This document shows, one piece after another, positions 26,307 through 34,812 of a DNA stretch of 64,000 nucleotides (position 1 is its first letter; each line of letters starts with the position of its first letter). The DNA is from Sphingopyxis panaciterrae. Lineage in GTDB: Bacteria; Pseudomonadota; Alphaproteobacteria; Sphingomonadales; Sphingomonadaceae. Under the pieces are notes generated by a model. The model made no database searches. It worked only from the letters and a program-made list of their open reading frames with translations, and had not been told where the DNA came from. The stretch lies in contig NZ_JAASQN010000001.1 in the NCBI RefSeq assembly GCF_011762125.1, positions 930,001 through 994,000 of the forward strand, read 5' to 3'. The position numbers and the translations under genes are program-made.

Positions 26307-26798
26307 TCAGGCGGCGAGGCGGCGGCTTGCCTTGAAGGCGGCGTAGCCGAACCATAGCGTCCCGGCGAGCAGCGCGCCTTGCGCCGCGACGAACGGCCCT
26401 TCGGTTCCGGTGGGGGCCAGCGCGTGGAGGGCCGGGACCTTGAGGAACGACTGCACCACCAGCACGAACAGGTTGAGGTAGAGCGCGAGCGTGGCGGTGA
26501 TCGCATAGACCGGTGCCGCGCGGCCATGGAGTTTGCGGCCATAATAGGCGGCGAAGGCGATGATGAGGATCAAGGTCGAGAGGATGCCGACGCCGAGCGC
26601 GGGGGTGAAGGCGAGGATCGGGAACAGAAAACCGGACAGGCTGGTGAGGAGCGTCGTCCAGAGGAAGATGCCGGTGGTGCGGGGGAGAAGGCGTTCCCGC
26701 GCAAAGGCGGGCAGCGCGATGAGGCCCGCCCCGATGGCGATCAGGCTGATCGCGACATGGAGCGCGGTGAACTGCGATATGGTGAGGCCGAGGATCAT
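26307..26798 (-). CDS. Small integral membrane protein, function unknown
   Basis: A 163-residue protein with five hydrophobic segments (about 5-30, 42-63, 68-85, 98-118, 135-155) and short loops, ending in a basic tail. No motif pointing to transport or catalysis is visible. It is the downstream partner of an alpha/beta hydrolase gene on the same strand, 54 bases away, and could share its transcript. I do not recognise the family with certainty. Confidence 0.72.
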   Translation of the reverse strand: MILGLTISQFTALHVAISLIAIGAGLIALPAFARERLLPRTTGIFLWTTLLTSLSGFLFPILAFTPALGVGILSTLILIIAFAAYYGRKLHGRAAPVYAITATLALYLNLFVLVVQSFLKVPALHALAPTGTEGPFVAAQGALLAGTLWFGYAAFKASRRLAA

Positions 26799-26852
26799 TG
26801 TCTTTGCTCCCTGCTGCGGGCGGCGCCAAGCGCACCGCCGCCCGCCGGTTGA

Positions 26853-27680
26853 TCAGTTGTGGATGAAGTCGAGGAGGTCGGCGTTGAAGCGGTCCTGTTC
26901 GGTGACGGTGAGGCCGTGGGCGCCGCCTTCATACACCTTGAGCACCGCCTGCTTGACGATCTGGACGGTCGAGAGCGCCGCGGCGCCGATCGGCACGATC
27001 TGGTCGTCGTCGCCGTGGAGGACGAGCGTCGGCTTGTCGAACCTCTTCAGGTCTTCGTGGAAGTCGCTTTCCGAAAAGGCGCGGATGCTGTCGAGCAGGC
27101 CCTTGAGGCCGCCGTTCATGCCCTGCCGCACGAACTCGTCGCGCACCGCTTCGCTGACCGCCGCGCCGTCGCGGTTGTAGCCGTAGAATGGCAGGGTCAG
27201 GTCCTTGAAGAATTGCGGCCGGTTGTCGAAGGTGCCCTTGCGGATGCCGTCGAAGACGTCGATCGGCAGGCCGTTCGGATTGGCTTCGGTCTTGAGCATC
27301 AGCGGGGGAACCGCGCCGATCAGCGCGACCCTGGCGACGCGGCCGGTGCCGTGGCGGCCGATGTAGCGGGTGACTTCGCCGCCGCCGGTCGAATGACCGA
27401 CCAGGATGACGTCCTTGAGGCCGAGCTGTTCGATCAGTTCGGCGAGGTCGTCGGCGTACTGGTCCATGTTGTTGCCCGCCCAGACCTGATCCGAACGGCC
27501 ATGGCTGCGGCGGTCGTGGGCGATGGTGCGGAAGCCCTTGTTCGCGAAGAAGACCATCTGCGCGTCCCAGGCGTCGGCGCTGAGCGGCCAGCCGTGCGAA
27601 AAGACGATCGGCTGTCCGTCCTTCGGACCCCAGTCCTTGAAGAAGATGCTGGTGCCGTCGCGGGTGGTGATCGTGGTCAT
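26853..27680 (-). CDS. Alpha/beta hydrolase, non-heme chloroperoxidase-like
   Basis: A 275-residue alpha/beta hydrolase of the cofactor-free haloperoxidase/esterase group. Seen are the oxyanion segment [12 protein letters not shown], the conserved [11 protein letters not shown], nucleophile elbow [20 protein letters not shown] with the catalytic Ser, the acid in HGDDDQIVP and the His in [11 protein letters not shown]. It likely hydrolyses esters; the halogenation reported for the family is a side activity with peracids. ATG 27680 has AAAGGAA upstream. It is divergent from a GlxA-type regulator, an arrangement that suggests that regulator controls it. Confidence 0.9.
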   Translation of the reverse strand: MTTITTRDGTSIFFKDWGPKDGQPIVFSHGWPLSADAWDAQMVFFANKGFRTIAHDRRSHGRSDQVWAGNNMDQYADDLAELIEQLGLKDVILVGHSTGGGEVTRYIGRHGTGRVARVALIGAVPPLMLKTEANPNGLPIDVFDGIRKGTFDNRPQFFKDLTLPFYGYNRDGAAVSEAVRDEFVRQGMNGGLKGLLDSIRAFSESDFHEDLKRFDKPTLVLHGDDDQIVPIGAAALSTVQIVKQAVLKVYEGGAHGLTVTEQDRFNADLLDFIHN

Positions 27681-27816
27681 GTCGTGGTTCCTTTCGTCGC
27701 GCTTTGCGTATGGGGCGGGGTATCCGTCCCGGTGAAGCAACAGATAAGCGGGCGCGGGCTTGATCGGGATTGGCGGATACGACAATATGCGGGCCGATTC
27801 CGACAAAGGAGCCGAT

Positions 27817-28830
27817 ATGCCCAAGTTGCAGGTGCCCGACGCGACCCATGTGCCGCTCGTCGAGGTCGGGATGATGACCTATCCCGATTGCCAGATGGGC
27901 ATGGTGCACGGCATTACCGACCTGTTCGACGTCGCGGGGCGGTTCGCGGTCGATCACGGCCGCCGGCCGATCCGCGCCAGCCATTGGCGGCTGGAAGAGG
28001 GCGGGGGCTTCAGGCGCCGGTACGACAGCCACCCCGATGAGCCGGCAGGCAATTCGCCCGCGGTGCTGATCGCGCCGGGAAGCCTGCACAAGCTGCTCGA
28101 GCCGGGCGAGGTCGAGCCCTATGCCCGCTGGCTGCTCGACCGGCACGCGCATGGCGCAGTGCTGGCGTCGAATTGCGGCGGGGCCTTTGCGCTTGCGGCA
28201 ACCGGGCTGCTCGCGGGACGACCGGCGACGACGCACTGGTATTTTGCCGATGAATTCCGCGCACGGTTCCCCGACGTGCGGCTGGAAGCCGACCGGATGG
28301 TGGTCGATGACGGTGACATCGTTACCGCGGGCGGGCTGATGGCGTGGACTGACCTGGGGCTGCGCATCGTCGAGCGCTTGCTCGGGCCGTCGGTGATGAT
28401 CGAAACCGCGCGCTTCCTGTTGATCGACCCATCGGGCCGCGAGCAGAAGAATTACGCGAGCTTCGCGCCGAAACTGACGCATGGCGACGAGCCGATCCTG
28501 AAGGTGCAGCATTGGCTGCAGGCGAAGGAAGGGCGCGTGAACGGCGTCGCCGACATGGCGCGCGAGGCGGGGATGGAGGAGCGTACGTTCCAGCGCCGCT
28601 TCAAGGCGGCGACGGCGATGACGCCGGTTGAATATGTCCAGCATCTGCGCGTCGGCAAGGCGCGCGAATTGCTTGAATTCACGCGGCGCACGGTCGACCA
28701 GATCGCGTGGAGTGTTGGTTACGAGGATGCAGCGGCGTTCCGCAAGCTGTTCCACCGCACCACCGGCCTGTCGCCGAACGAATATCGGCAGCGCTTTGCG
28801 GTGCCGCAGCCGCTGGCCGACGTGGCCTGA
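27817..28830 (+). CDS. GlxA-family AraC-type transcriptional regulator (DJ-1/PfpI + HTH)
   Basis: A 337-residue regulator with an N-terminal DJ-1/PfpI-like domain (about 10-190; [20 protein letters not shown] marks the nucleophile-elbow cysteine, followed by TTHW) and a C-terminal AraC HTH (about 235-325; [40 protein letters not shown]). Such proteins sense small metabolites through the first domain, but the effector is unknown. AAAGGAG lies before ATG 27817. It is divergent from the alpha/beta hydrolase gene, its likely target. Confidence 0.9.
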   Translation: MPKLQVPDATHVPLVEVGMMTYPDCQMGMVHGITDLFDVAGRFAVDHGRRPIRASHWRLEEGGGFRRRYDSHPDEPAGNSPAVLIAPGSLHKLLEPGEVEPYARWLLDRHAHGAVLASNCGGAFALAATGLLAGRPATTHWYFADEFRARFPDVRLEADRMVVDDGDIVTAGGLMAWTDLGLRIVERLLGPSVMIETARFLLIDPSGREQKNYASFAPKLTHGDEPILKVQHWLQAKEGRVNGVADMAREAGMEERTFQRRFKAATAMTPVEYVQHLRVGKARELLEFTRRTVDQIAWSVGYEDAAAFRKLFHRTTGLSPNEYRQRFAVPQPLADVA

Positions 28831-28921
28831 AAAAATATTTGCGCCCTGTGTCGATTTGGCGACGGCTCGTTCGTCGTCTTGATACGAGGCCGTTGTTGGC
28901 CGGATGAAAAGGAGACGGACG

Positions 28922-29353
28922 ATGCGTGTGATGGTTTTCGTAAAAGCGACCGAGGATAGCGAAAAGGGCCTGCCGCCGACCGAGGACATGACTGCGATGT
29001 TCGAGGCGATGGGCAAGTTCAACGAGGAACTGGTCGCGGCCGGCGTGATGGTCGACGGCGATGGGCTGAAGCCGTCGTCGGCGGGGAAAAGGATTGCGTT
29101 CGACGGCCCGAGCCGTGCGGTGATCGACGGGCCGTTCGCCGAGACGCGCGAACTTGTCGCGGGCTATTGGGTGTGGGAGGTCAAGGATATGGACGAAGCG
29201 GTCGCGTGGGCGAAGCGCTGTCCGAACCCGATGCCGGGACCGAGCGAGCTTGAAATTCGCCCCTTCTATGAAATGGCCGATTTCGGTGACGCGATGACCC
29301 CCGAACTCGCCGAGCGCGAGCAGAAGCTGCGCGAAAAGCTCGGCGGCGAATAA
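28922..29353 (+). CDS. YciI-like (DGPF domain) protein
   Basis: A 143-residue protein with the YCII/DGPF fold: RVMVFVKATEDSEKG at the start, then GKRIAFDGPSRAVIDGPFAE with the DGPF signature, and GYWVWEVKDMDEAVAWAKRC. These small dimeric alpha-beta barrel proteins are typically encoded beside ECF42-type sigma factors, as here (the sigma gene starts 4 bases after this stop). AGGAG precedes ATG 28922. The biochemical role is unknown; an effect on sigma activity has been suggested from gene neighbourhood only. Confidence 0.9.
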   Translation: MRVMVFVKATEDSEKGLPPTEDMTAMFEAMGKFNEELVAAGVMVDGDGLKPSSAGKRIAFDGPSRAVIDGPFAETRELVAGYWVWEVKDMDEAVAWAKRCPNPMPGPSELEIRPFYEMADFGDAMTPELAEREQKLREKLGGE

Positions 29354-29356
29354 GCG

Positions 29357-30682
29357 ATGTCCGCCGCCATGCTTGCCTCGCGGACGATCTTCGCGGACAA
29401 GGCGGGCATGGCGGCGGATGAGACCCACCGCGCGATCGAGGCGGTATTCCGGATCGAGCGCGCCAGGCTGATTGCCGGCCTGGCGCGTGTCGTTCGCGAT
29501 GTCGACCGCGCGGAGGAACTGGCGCAGGATGCGCTGATCGTCGCGCTGGCCGAATGGCCGGTGCGCGGGGTTCCGGGCAACCCCGGCGCCTGGCTGATGG
29601 CGGCGGCGAAACGGCGCGCCATCGACGGCATAAGGCACGACGCGATGCGGACACGCAAGCATGCCGAAATCGCCCGCGAACTGGACGGAGAGAGCGATAT
29701 GAGCGCAGAGGCCCTCGAGGCAGCGCTTGACGATCCGCTGGGCGACGAACTGCTCGGACTGATTTTCGCCGCCTGCCATCCCGTGATTTCGCCCGAAGCG
29801 CGCGCTGCCCTGACGCTAAGACTCGTCGGCGGGCTGACCGCCCTGGAAATCGCGCGCGCCTTCCTGTCGAACGAGGCGGCGATCGCGGCGCGGATCACCC
29901 GGGCGAAAAAGGCGATTGCGACGGCCGGGGTCGCGTTCGAGGTGCCGCGCGGCGCCGAACTCGCAGGCCGGCTCGGATCGGTGCTCGAGGTTGTCTATCT
30001 GATCTTCAACGAAGGCTATGCGGCGACCGCCGGGCCATCGCTCGTCCGCCCGCCGCTGTGCGCCGAAGCGCAGCGGCTGGGCCGCATCCTTGCGGGATTG
30101 ATGCCGGAGGAACCCGAAGTGCTTGGTCTGCTCGCGCTGATGGAAATTCAGGCGTCGCGGCTTGCCGCGCGCGCCGGCCCGGACGGCCGCTTTGTGCCGC
30201 TGACCGAACAGAAGCGCGCGCGCTGGGACCAGTTGCTGATCCGCCGCGGCTTGAATTTGCTGGCGCGGGTTGAGGCGTTGGGCGGTGCCGACGGGCCTTA
30301 TGCACTGCAAGCGGCCCTCGCGGCGTGCCACGCGCGGGCGCGCACCGCCGCAGACACCGACTGGACGCAGATCGCCGGACTTTACGATCGGCTGGGGCAG
30401 GTGATGCCGTCGCCGGTGGTCGAACTCAACCGGGCGGTCGCGCACAGCATGGCCTTCGGTCCCGAAGCGGGATTGCGGCTGGTCGACGCGATCGCCGATG
30501 CGGCGGCGCTGCGCAACTATGCACCGCTCCCCGCCGCACGCGGCGACTTCCTGCTGCGCGCCGGGCGCTATGCGGAGGCGAAGGCGCAGTTCGAAGCGGC
30601 GGCCGGGCTTTCGGCGAATGAACGCGAGCGCGATTTCCTGCTTGCCCGCGCCGCGGTGTGTGCGGGATCATCCGGAGGATGA
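29357..30682 (+). CDS. ECF42-type RNA polymerase sigma factor (DUF6596)
   Basis: A 441-residue sigma factor, much longer than ordinary ECF factors. Residues about 20-100 form region 2 (VVRDVDRAEELAQDALIVAL, WLMAAAKRRAIDGIRHDA), about 125-190 region 4 (LTLRLVGGLTALEIARAFLS, AAIAARITRAKKAI), and the rest is the DUF6596/TPR-like extension (FNEGYAATAG, EVLGLLALMEIQASR, PSPVVELNRAVAHSMAFGPE). This is the ECF42 pattern, in which the C-terminal extension rather than an anti-sigma factor controls activity. It follows a DGPF gene and overlaps a DUF6445 gene by 4 bases; no anti-sigma gene is seen. Confidence 0.92.
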   Translation: MSAAMLASRTIFADKAGMAADETHRAIEAVFRIERARLIAGLARVVRDVDRAEELAQDALIVALAEWPVRGVPGNPGAWLMAAAKRRAIDGIRHDAMRTRKHAEIARELDGESDMSAEALEAALDDPLGDELLGLIFAACHPVISPEARAALTLRLVGGLTALEIARAFLSNEAAIAARITRAKKAIATAGVAFEVPRGAELAGRLGSVLEVVYLIFNEGYAATAGPSLVRPPLCAEAQRLGRILAGLMPEEPEVLGLLALMEIQASRLAARAGPDGRFVPLTEQKRARWDQLLIRRGLNLLARVEALGGADGPYALQAALAACHARARTAADTDWTQIAGLYDRLGQVMPSPVVELNRAVAHSMAFGPEAGLRLVDAIADAAALRNYAPLPAARGDFLLRAGRYAEAKAQFEAAAGLSANERERDFLLARAAVCAGSSGG

Positions 30683-31347
30683 AGGCCGCGTTCGAGACGA
30701 TCGGCGACGAGGCGCAGCCGCTCGTCATCCTCGATGACTTCGCGGCCGGTGTTGACGTGTTGCGCAAGCATGCGATGACCGCGACGTTCGAACCCGCGCT
30801 CAACCATTATCCGGGAGTTCGTGCCGGCCTGCCATCCGGATATCTGACCGACCAGTTGCCGCTGATCGCCGCCGCGGCGCGGCAAGCTTTCGGCCGCGCC
30901 GGGCCGGTCCGTGTGATCGACGCGAGCTTTTCGATCGTATCGACCCCCGTCGACGCGCTGAGCATCGCCCAGCGCCTGCCGCATGTCGATGCGTTCACGC
31001 CCGACCGGATCGCATTGATCCACTATCTTTTCCCGGAAGGCGGCGACGGAACGGCCTTTTTCCGCCATCGCGCGACTGGGTTCGAGACGATCGACGAAGG
31101 CCGCCGTGAGCTGTTTTTCCGGCACCTCGAAACCGAATTGCGTTATGCGGGACCGCCGCCCGCCGCCTATGTCGCGGGCGATACGCCCCTGTTCGAATGC
31201 ACGCGCAGCGTCGCGGGGCGCTATAATCGCGCCCTGCTGTATCGCAGCGGCAACCTGCATAGCGGTGCGATCGCGGCGGACGCGATCCTGTCGCCCGATC
31301 CCGCCGAAGGGCGGCTGACGATCACCGGCTTCTTTTCGATCGGCTGA
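30679..31347 (+). CDS. DUF6445 family protein
   Basis: A 222-residue protein resembling DUF6445. It has IGDEAQPLVILDDFAAGVDV at the start, IHYLFPEGGDGTAFFRHRAT in the middle and YNRALLYRSGNLHSGAI towards the end. The pattern resembles 2OG-Fe(II) oxygenase-like folds, but I cannot confirm metal ligands. It is preceded by CCGGAGG, and its ATG overlaps the sigma factor stop by 4 bases, so it is part of the DGPF-sigma operon. DUF6445 genes are more usual near TonB receptors and tryptophan halogenases in sphingomonads. Confidence 0.75.
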   Translation: MKAAFETIGDEAQPLVILDDFAAGVDVLRKHAMTATFEPALNHYPGVRAGLPSGYLTDQLPLIAAAARQAFGRAGPVRVIDASFSIVSTPVDALSIAQRLPHVDAFTPDRIALIHYLFPEGGDGTAFFRHRATGFETIDEGRRELFFRHLETELRYAGPPPAAYVAGDTPLFECTRSVAGRYNRALLYRSGNLHSGAIAADAILSPDPAEGRLTITGFFSIG

Positions 31348-31487
31348 CCCAACGCCGCACCGCCAAATCGCCACACCCCGTCGCCTCGAAAAAGCCGCTG
31401 TTCCAGAATAGGACAACGGCTCGTCGCAGTCCGGTGTATGGTCGGCGGTAAAGCGCTTAAGGGCGCGGCGATTCTTTCCTTTGATTT

Positions 31488-32615
31488 ATGGATATGATTT
31501 CCATGGCATTTTCTTTCCGTCCCCTGCTTCCCGCCGCGCTCTTCGCGACTGCGATCGCGGTTCCCGTGCTGGCGCAGAGCAACCAGATCAGCGGGATCGA
31601 CGCGCTGCGCGAATGGAACCTCGTCGTTCTTGGCGACCTCAACAGCTCGTCGGAGGTCGAGGGGCGCACGTTCGTCGGCGGCAATCTGGCGGGTAATTCG
31701 TCCAACTATGGCATCCGCGCCACGACGTCGGCGAATGGCCAGCCCGGGCTGACCGTCGTCGGCAATGTGACCGGCGGGCACAAGAACCTCAATAACGGGT
31801 CGGGTGCGATCGTCGGCGGCAATGTGTCGAGCGGCTTCAACCTCAACGGTCCGAACCAGACCGTGAAGGTCGGCGGGACAATCAGCAACACCAACATCAA
31901 CCAGAATATCGTCCAGTCGAACCTCGGCGCCAGCAACCCGGCGTTCGTCGTCAACCTGCAGCAGGACAAGACGCGGCTGACGGGAAGCCTGAACAGCCTG
32001 TCGTACGAAATGGGGACGCTGAAGACGAACAGCCAGCTGACGATCCAGGGCAACCGCGGCACCTTCACCGCGCAGCCCGATGCCAAGGGCATGGCGGTGT
32101 TCAACATCAGCGCCGCCGACCTCGACAAGATCGGCGAGATCCAGTTCAACCTGAACGGCGCCGACACCGCGATCGTCAACGTCAGCGGCCGGACGATCAA
32201 CCTCAACGACAATTTCCTCGGCGGCACCAACAACCTCGGCGAGCATGTCATCTGGAATTTCCCCGAGGCCGAGAGCCTGAAGCTGTCGACGGCATGGGGC
32301 GGATCGGTGCTCGCGCCGCTCGCCGATGCCGAGACGCGCAATTACATCCAGGGGTCGGCGGTGTTCGGCAATCTGACGCAGAATGGCGAAATGCATATCG
32401 GCACCTTTACCGGCGGTTACAGCCCGCCGGGTGGCAGCACCTCGTCGAGTGGCGGGGCCACATCGAGCGGCGGCACGTCATCGGGCGGTTCGAGTTCGGG
32501 CGGCGCGGTGCCGGTTCCCGAGCCCGGCATGTTCGGGCTGTTCGCGCTGGGCGTCGGCGGGCTGCTCTATATGCGCCGCCGCCGGGCGAAGCAGGACGGC
32601 GAGGGCGAGGGCTGA
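31488..32615 (+). CDS. Choice-of-anchor A domain protein with PEP-CTERM sorting signal
   Basis: A 375-residue secreted surface protein. A signal peptide (core LLPAALFATAIAVPVLAQ) is followed by a choice-of-anchor A domain (about 35-300: WNLVVLGDLNSSSEVEGRTF, NNLGEHVIWNFPEAESL, GSVLAPLADAET), a Ser/Gly-rich linker, and a C-terminal PEP-CTERM tripartite signal: VPEPGMFG, a hydrophobic helix and the basic end YMRRRRAKQ. Exosortase-type processing and surface attachment are expected; no exosortase gene is in the window. ATG 31488 and ATG 31503 are both possible starts; neither has a strong ribosome binding site. Confidence 0.88.
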   Translation: MDMISMAFSFRPLLPAALFATAIAVPVLAQSNQISGIDALREWNLVVLGDLNSSSEVEGRTFVGGNLAGNSSNYGIRATTSANGQPGLTVVGNVTGGHKNLNNGSGAIVGGNVSSGFNLNGPNQTVKVGGTISNTNINQNIVQSNLGASNPAFVVNLQQDKTRLTGSLNSLSYEMGTLKTNSQLTIQGNRGTFTAQPDAKGMAVFNISAADLDKIGEIQFNLNGADTAIVNVSGRTINLNDNFLGGTNNLGEHVIWNFPEAESLKLSTAWGGSVLAPLADAETRNYIQGSAVFGNLTQNGEMHIGTFTGGYSPPGGSTSSSGGATSSGGTSSGGSSSGGAVPVPEPGMFGLFALGVGGLLYMRRRRAKQDGEGEG

Positions 32616-32630
32616 CCCTGTTCCGCCGGG

Positions 32631-32831
32631 TCAGCGCCGCGGCAGCTTGCGAGCGCGCGCCGGCGGCGCGACAAAATAGGCCGTCATTCCGCGCCGGGCG
32701 CGATAATCGTCGATGCGCCGCGCATAATGATCGGGCAGGTCGAAATTGGCGAGATGCGTGCCTTCGCGGCGCGCGCGATCGACCGTCATGACCGCCATCT
32801 GATGGTGATAGAATAGCTGATTCATATCCAT
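32631..32831 (-). CDS. Small hypothetical protein (66 aa)
   Basis: A 66-residue basic protein beginning MDMNQLFYHHQMAVMTVDRA, with an Arg-rich end. AAGGAG just before ATG 32831 makes it a credible gene. It lies 39 bases downstream of two other small genes on the same strand and may close that operon. No family is recognised with certainty. Confidence 0.62.
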   Translation of the reverse strand: MDMNQLFYHHQMAVMTVDRARREGTHLANFDLPDHYARRIDDYRARRGMTAYFVAPPARARKLPRR

Positions 32832-32870
32832 GACGGTCTCCTTGTGATGGCTGGGATGTCGCGCGGGGCC

Positions 32871-33104
32871 TTAATAGCCGTCCTTCGCGCCGGGCGGGCG
32901 GTAGAAGCGGTGGCGGGTAACCGCGCCGTCGATCAAATGGCCGCGAAGCCGAAGACGCATTTCATCGGCGCCGATGCCGGTGGTGCAGACGAGGCGGGTC
33001 CCGCCCGATGGCAGCGGTTCGACCACGCTGATGCCGACGCCTTGTGAAAGGCAGAGGCGCCGCACCTCGCTTTCGGGGAGCGCGAGGTTCATGGCGCGGC
33101 TCAT
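32871..33104 (-). CDS. Small hypothetical protein (77 aa), coupled to DUF2384 gene
   Basis: A 77-residue protein with alternating hydrophobic pattern (EVRRLCLSQGVGISVVEPLP, GTRLVCTTGIGADEMRLRLR), perhaps a small beta-rich domain. Its ATG at 33104 overlaps by 4 bases the stop of the DUF2384-like gene upstream; a second ATG lies at 33092. The position is where a toxin would be in a Xre/MbcA/ParS type pair, but it is far too short for a RES-domain toxin and shows none of its motifs. Confidence 0.6.
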   Translation of the reverse strand: MSRAMNLALPESEVRRLCLSQGVGISVVEPLPSGGTRLVCTTGIGADEMRLRLRGHLIDGAVTRHRFYRPPGAKDGY

Positions 33105-33388
33105 TCGAAGCCGGGACCCCGCGCCGAAGCGCGGATGGCATTGGCAACCTGTTCATATCCTTCGGCGCTCGCGGTCGCGACGGCAAGCGGCCGGCCGCCG
33201 AGCGCGGGATTCTCGGTGTTGAGAAACGCGATTGCGGGATCGCGCCCACCCATCGTCAGAAAGGCAAGCTGGCTGATATCGCCCTGCCGCCGCGCGTCGT
33301 CGCGGGCGAGGGGCGCGCGCTTCTGGCGAAAAAAGCTATTTGATCGCGCTTTTGCGGGGGTGACGGGCGAAACTGCCTGTTCGGTCAT
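33101..33388 (-). CDS. Antitoxin Xre/MbcA/ParS C-terminal (DUF2384)-like protein
   Basis: A 95-residue protein whose second half matches the toxin-binding domain of MbcA/ParS/Xre antitoxins: DPAIAFLNTENPALGGRPLA followed by VATASAEGYEQVANAIRA. The N-terminal 45 residues are basic and lack a clear XRE helix-turn-helix, so it looks like a shortened form. GAGGAG precedes ATG 33388. The two genes downstream are small and no RES-domain toxin follows, so it may be an orphan or have an atypical partner. Confidence 0.7.
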   Translation of the reverse strand: MTEQAVSPVTPAKARSNSFFRQKRAPLARDDARRQGDISQLAFLTMGGRDPAIAFLNTENPALGGRPLAVATASAEGYEQVANAIRASARGPGFE

Positions 33389-33554
33389 GCGGCGCTCCTC
33401 TTTGGTAAGCGGGAGCGCACATGTCTCTCAGCCGCGACGGCCTACTGAAACCTGTGCCGCGATAAACCATATATGGGGGGCCCGGGGCGAATTATAAGGC
33501 GTGGCCGCAGATTTCGGAACGAAGCTTCGGTCGACGGCCATCCACCCCCGCCCT

Positions 33555-34070
33555 TTACAAAGCGGCGATGAGCGTGGCGCCGGTCGCGGCGACGATGGCG
33601 ATCAGCAGCGCGGCTTTCGGGCCGTAGGTTGCGATCATCCCGGGCGGCGAGGGGGCGCCAAAGGGCGGATCGTCGTTCAGCTCCATCCGGTCGATGCGCG
33701 CCGGTGCGGGGCGGGCGATGGGCGAAGCGATACCGGGGCCGCTGATCCCGCTGGCCAAGACCAGCTTTTCAAACGCGACCGCCATCTTTTCGCGGGCCAG
33801 ATATTCCTCCATCGCTCCGCGGGCCGGGTCGGGGTCGGCGGGTTCGGGCAGCGCTGCGACCTTGCGTTCGATTTCGCCGTCGAGGGCGTGGAGGCGATCG
33901 ATCGCCTCGATGATGCGTCGCCGGTCGCCGCTTTCCATCGCGAGTTCGAGGCGGGTGAGCGACAGCATGCCGGCGCGGCAATATTGCAATCCCCAGAACA
34001 GCCCCATTGCCGGGGAATCGGCCAGCGCGGCCGGGCGGCCGCCGCCGGGCGGGGGCGTCAATGCGTTCAC
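33555..34070 (-). CDS. Hypothetical protein with C-terminal membrane segment
   Basis: A 171-residue protein. It has a Pro/Gly-rich N-terminus, a helical middle (GMLSLTRLELAMESGDRRRI, EAIDRLHALDGEIERKV, MEEYLAREKMAVAFEKLVLA) with coiled-coil tendency, a proline-rich linker, and a hydrophobic tail (PKAALLIAIVAATGATLIAA) that could anchor it in the membrane. The start is taken as GTG 34070 because CAGGAGAAG lies a few bases before it; the frame is open to a TTG at 34088. No family is recognised. Confidence 0.55.
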   Translation of the reverse strand: MNALTPPPGGGRPAALADSPAMGLFWGLQYCRAGMLSLTRLELAMESGDRRRIIEAIDRLHALDGEIERKVAALPEPADPDPARGAMEEYLAREKMAVAFEKLVLASGISGPGIASPIARPAPARIDRMELNDDPPFGAPSPPGMIATYGPKAALLIAIVAATGATLIAAL

Positions 34071-34197
34071 GATCTTCTCCTGCGCCAACCCTTGCCGCAG
34101 GGCCTAAAGGCAAAGTGCCGCCGGGCGAAACCGCGATCCGGTCAGGCGTGAGCAAGGCGCGGCGGATGGGGAGAAGGAGCGGCCCAGGGTCCTGACC

Positions 34198-34737
34198 CTA
34201 GTTGTCCTCCAGCACCTTGCCCATGCGGATAATCGGCACTGCGACGCCGTTTGCGCCCGGCGTGTCGACGTGCTCGATCGGGGAATAGCCGCAGGCGCGG
34301 TAGAGCGGTTCGCCCGACAGCGTCGCCATCATTTCGGCGCGCGCGAAGCCGGCGTCCCGCGCCGCCTGTTCGCACAGCGCCATGATCAGGCGGCCGACGC
34401 CTTTGCGGACGTGCGCGGGGTGGGTGTACATCGCCCGGATGCGCGCGGCGTCGGTGGCGGGGTCGAGCAGCGCGGGGTCGCGAAGACTGGTGCTGTGGTC
34501 GCCGCCATAGAGCGTCGCGCGGCGCGACCAGCCGCCGCAGCCGGCGATTTCGCCATCGTCCTCGATGATGAAATAGCTGCCGTCGGCGATCAATTGGGTG
34601 TCGAGCCCCATCACCGCGCGGCTTGCGGCGATCTGGCCTTCGTCGAGGAAGCCTTTCTGCAGTTCGGCGATGGCAAGCGCCATCACGTCGCGCAGCGAGT
34701 CGAGATCGTCGGTGGTGGCGAGGCGGTGAGTCAGCAT
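34198..34737 (-). CDS. GNAT family N-acetyltransferase
   Basis: A 179-residue acetyltransferase of the GNAT superfamily. It shows LATTDDLDSLRDVMALAIAE, the central strand YFIIEDDGEIAGCGGWSRR, the acetyl-CoA loop MYTHPAHVRKGVGRLIMAL (a Q/RxxGxG variant, RKGVGR) and AGFARAEMMATLSGEPLYRA followed by CGY. It transfers an acetyl group to an amine; the substrate is unknown. ATG 34737 is chosen over an upstream in-frame ATG at 34773 because the fold starts there. Confidence 0.88.
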   Translation of the reverse strand: MLTHRLATTDDLDSLRDVMALAIAELQKGFLDEGQIAASRAVMGLDTQLIADGSYFIIEDDGEIAGCGGWSRRATLYGGDHSTSLRDPALLDPATDAARIRAMYTHPAHVRKGVGRLIMALCEQAARDAGFARAEMMATLSGEPLYRACGYSPIEHVDTPGANGVAVPIIRMGKVLEDN

Positions 34738-34812
34738 GACACGGCTATAAGCCGCACGGCGAGCGAGCGGCAAGTGCTGCCGCTCGCCCGTCCGTTCGCT
34801 TCGGTGGAGGCG

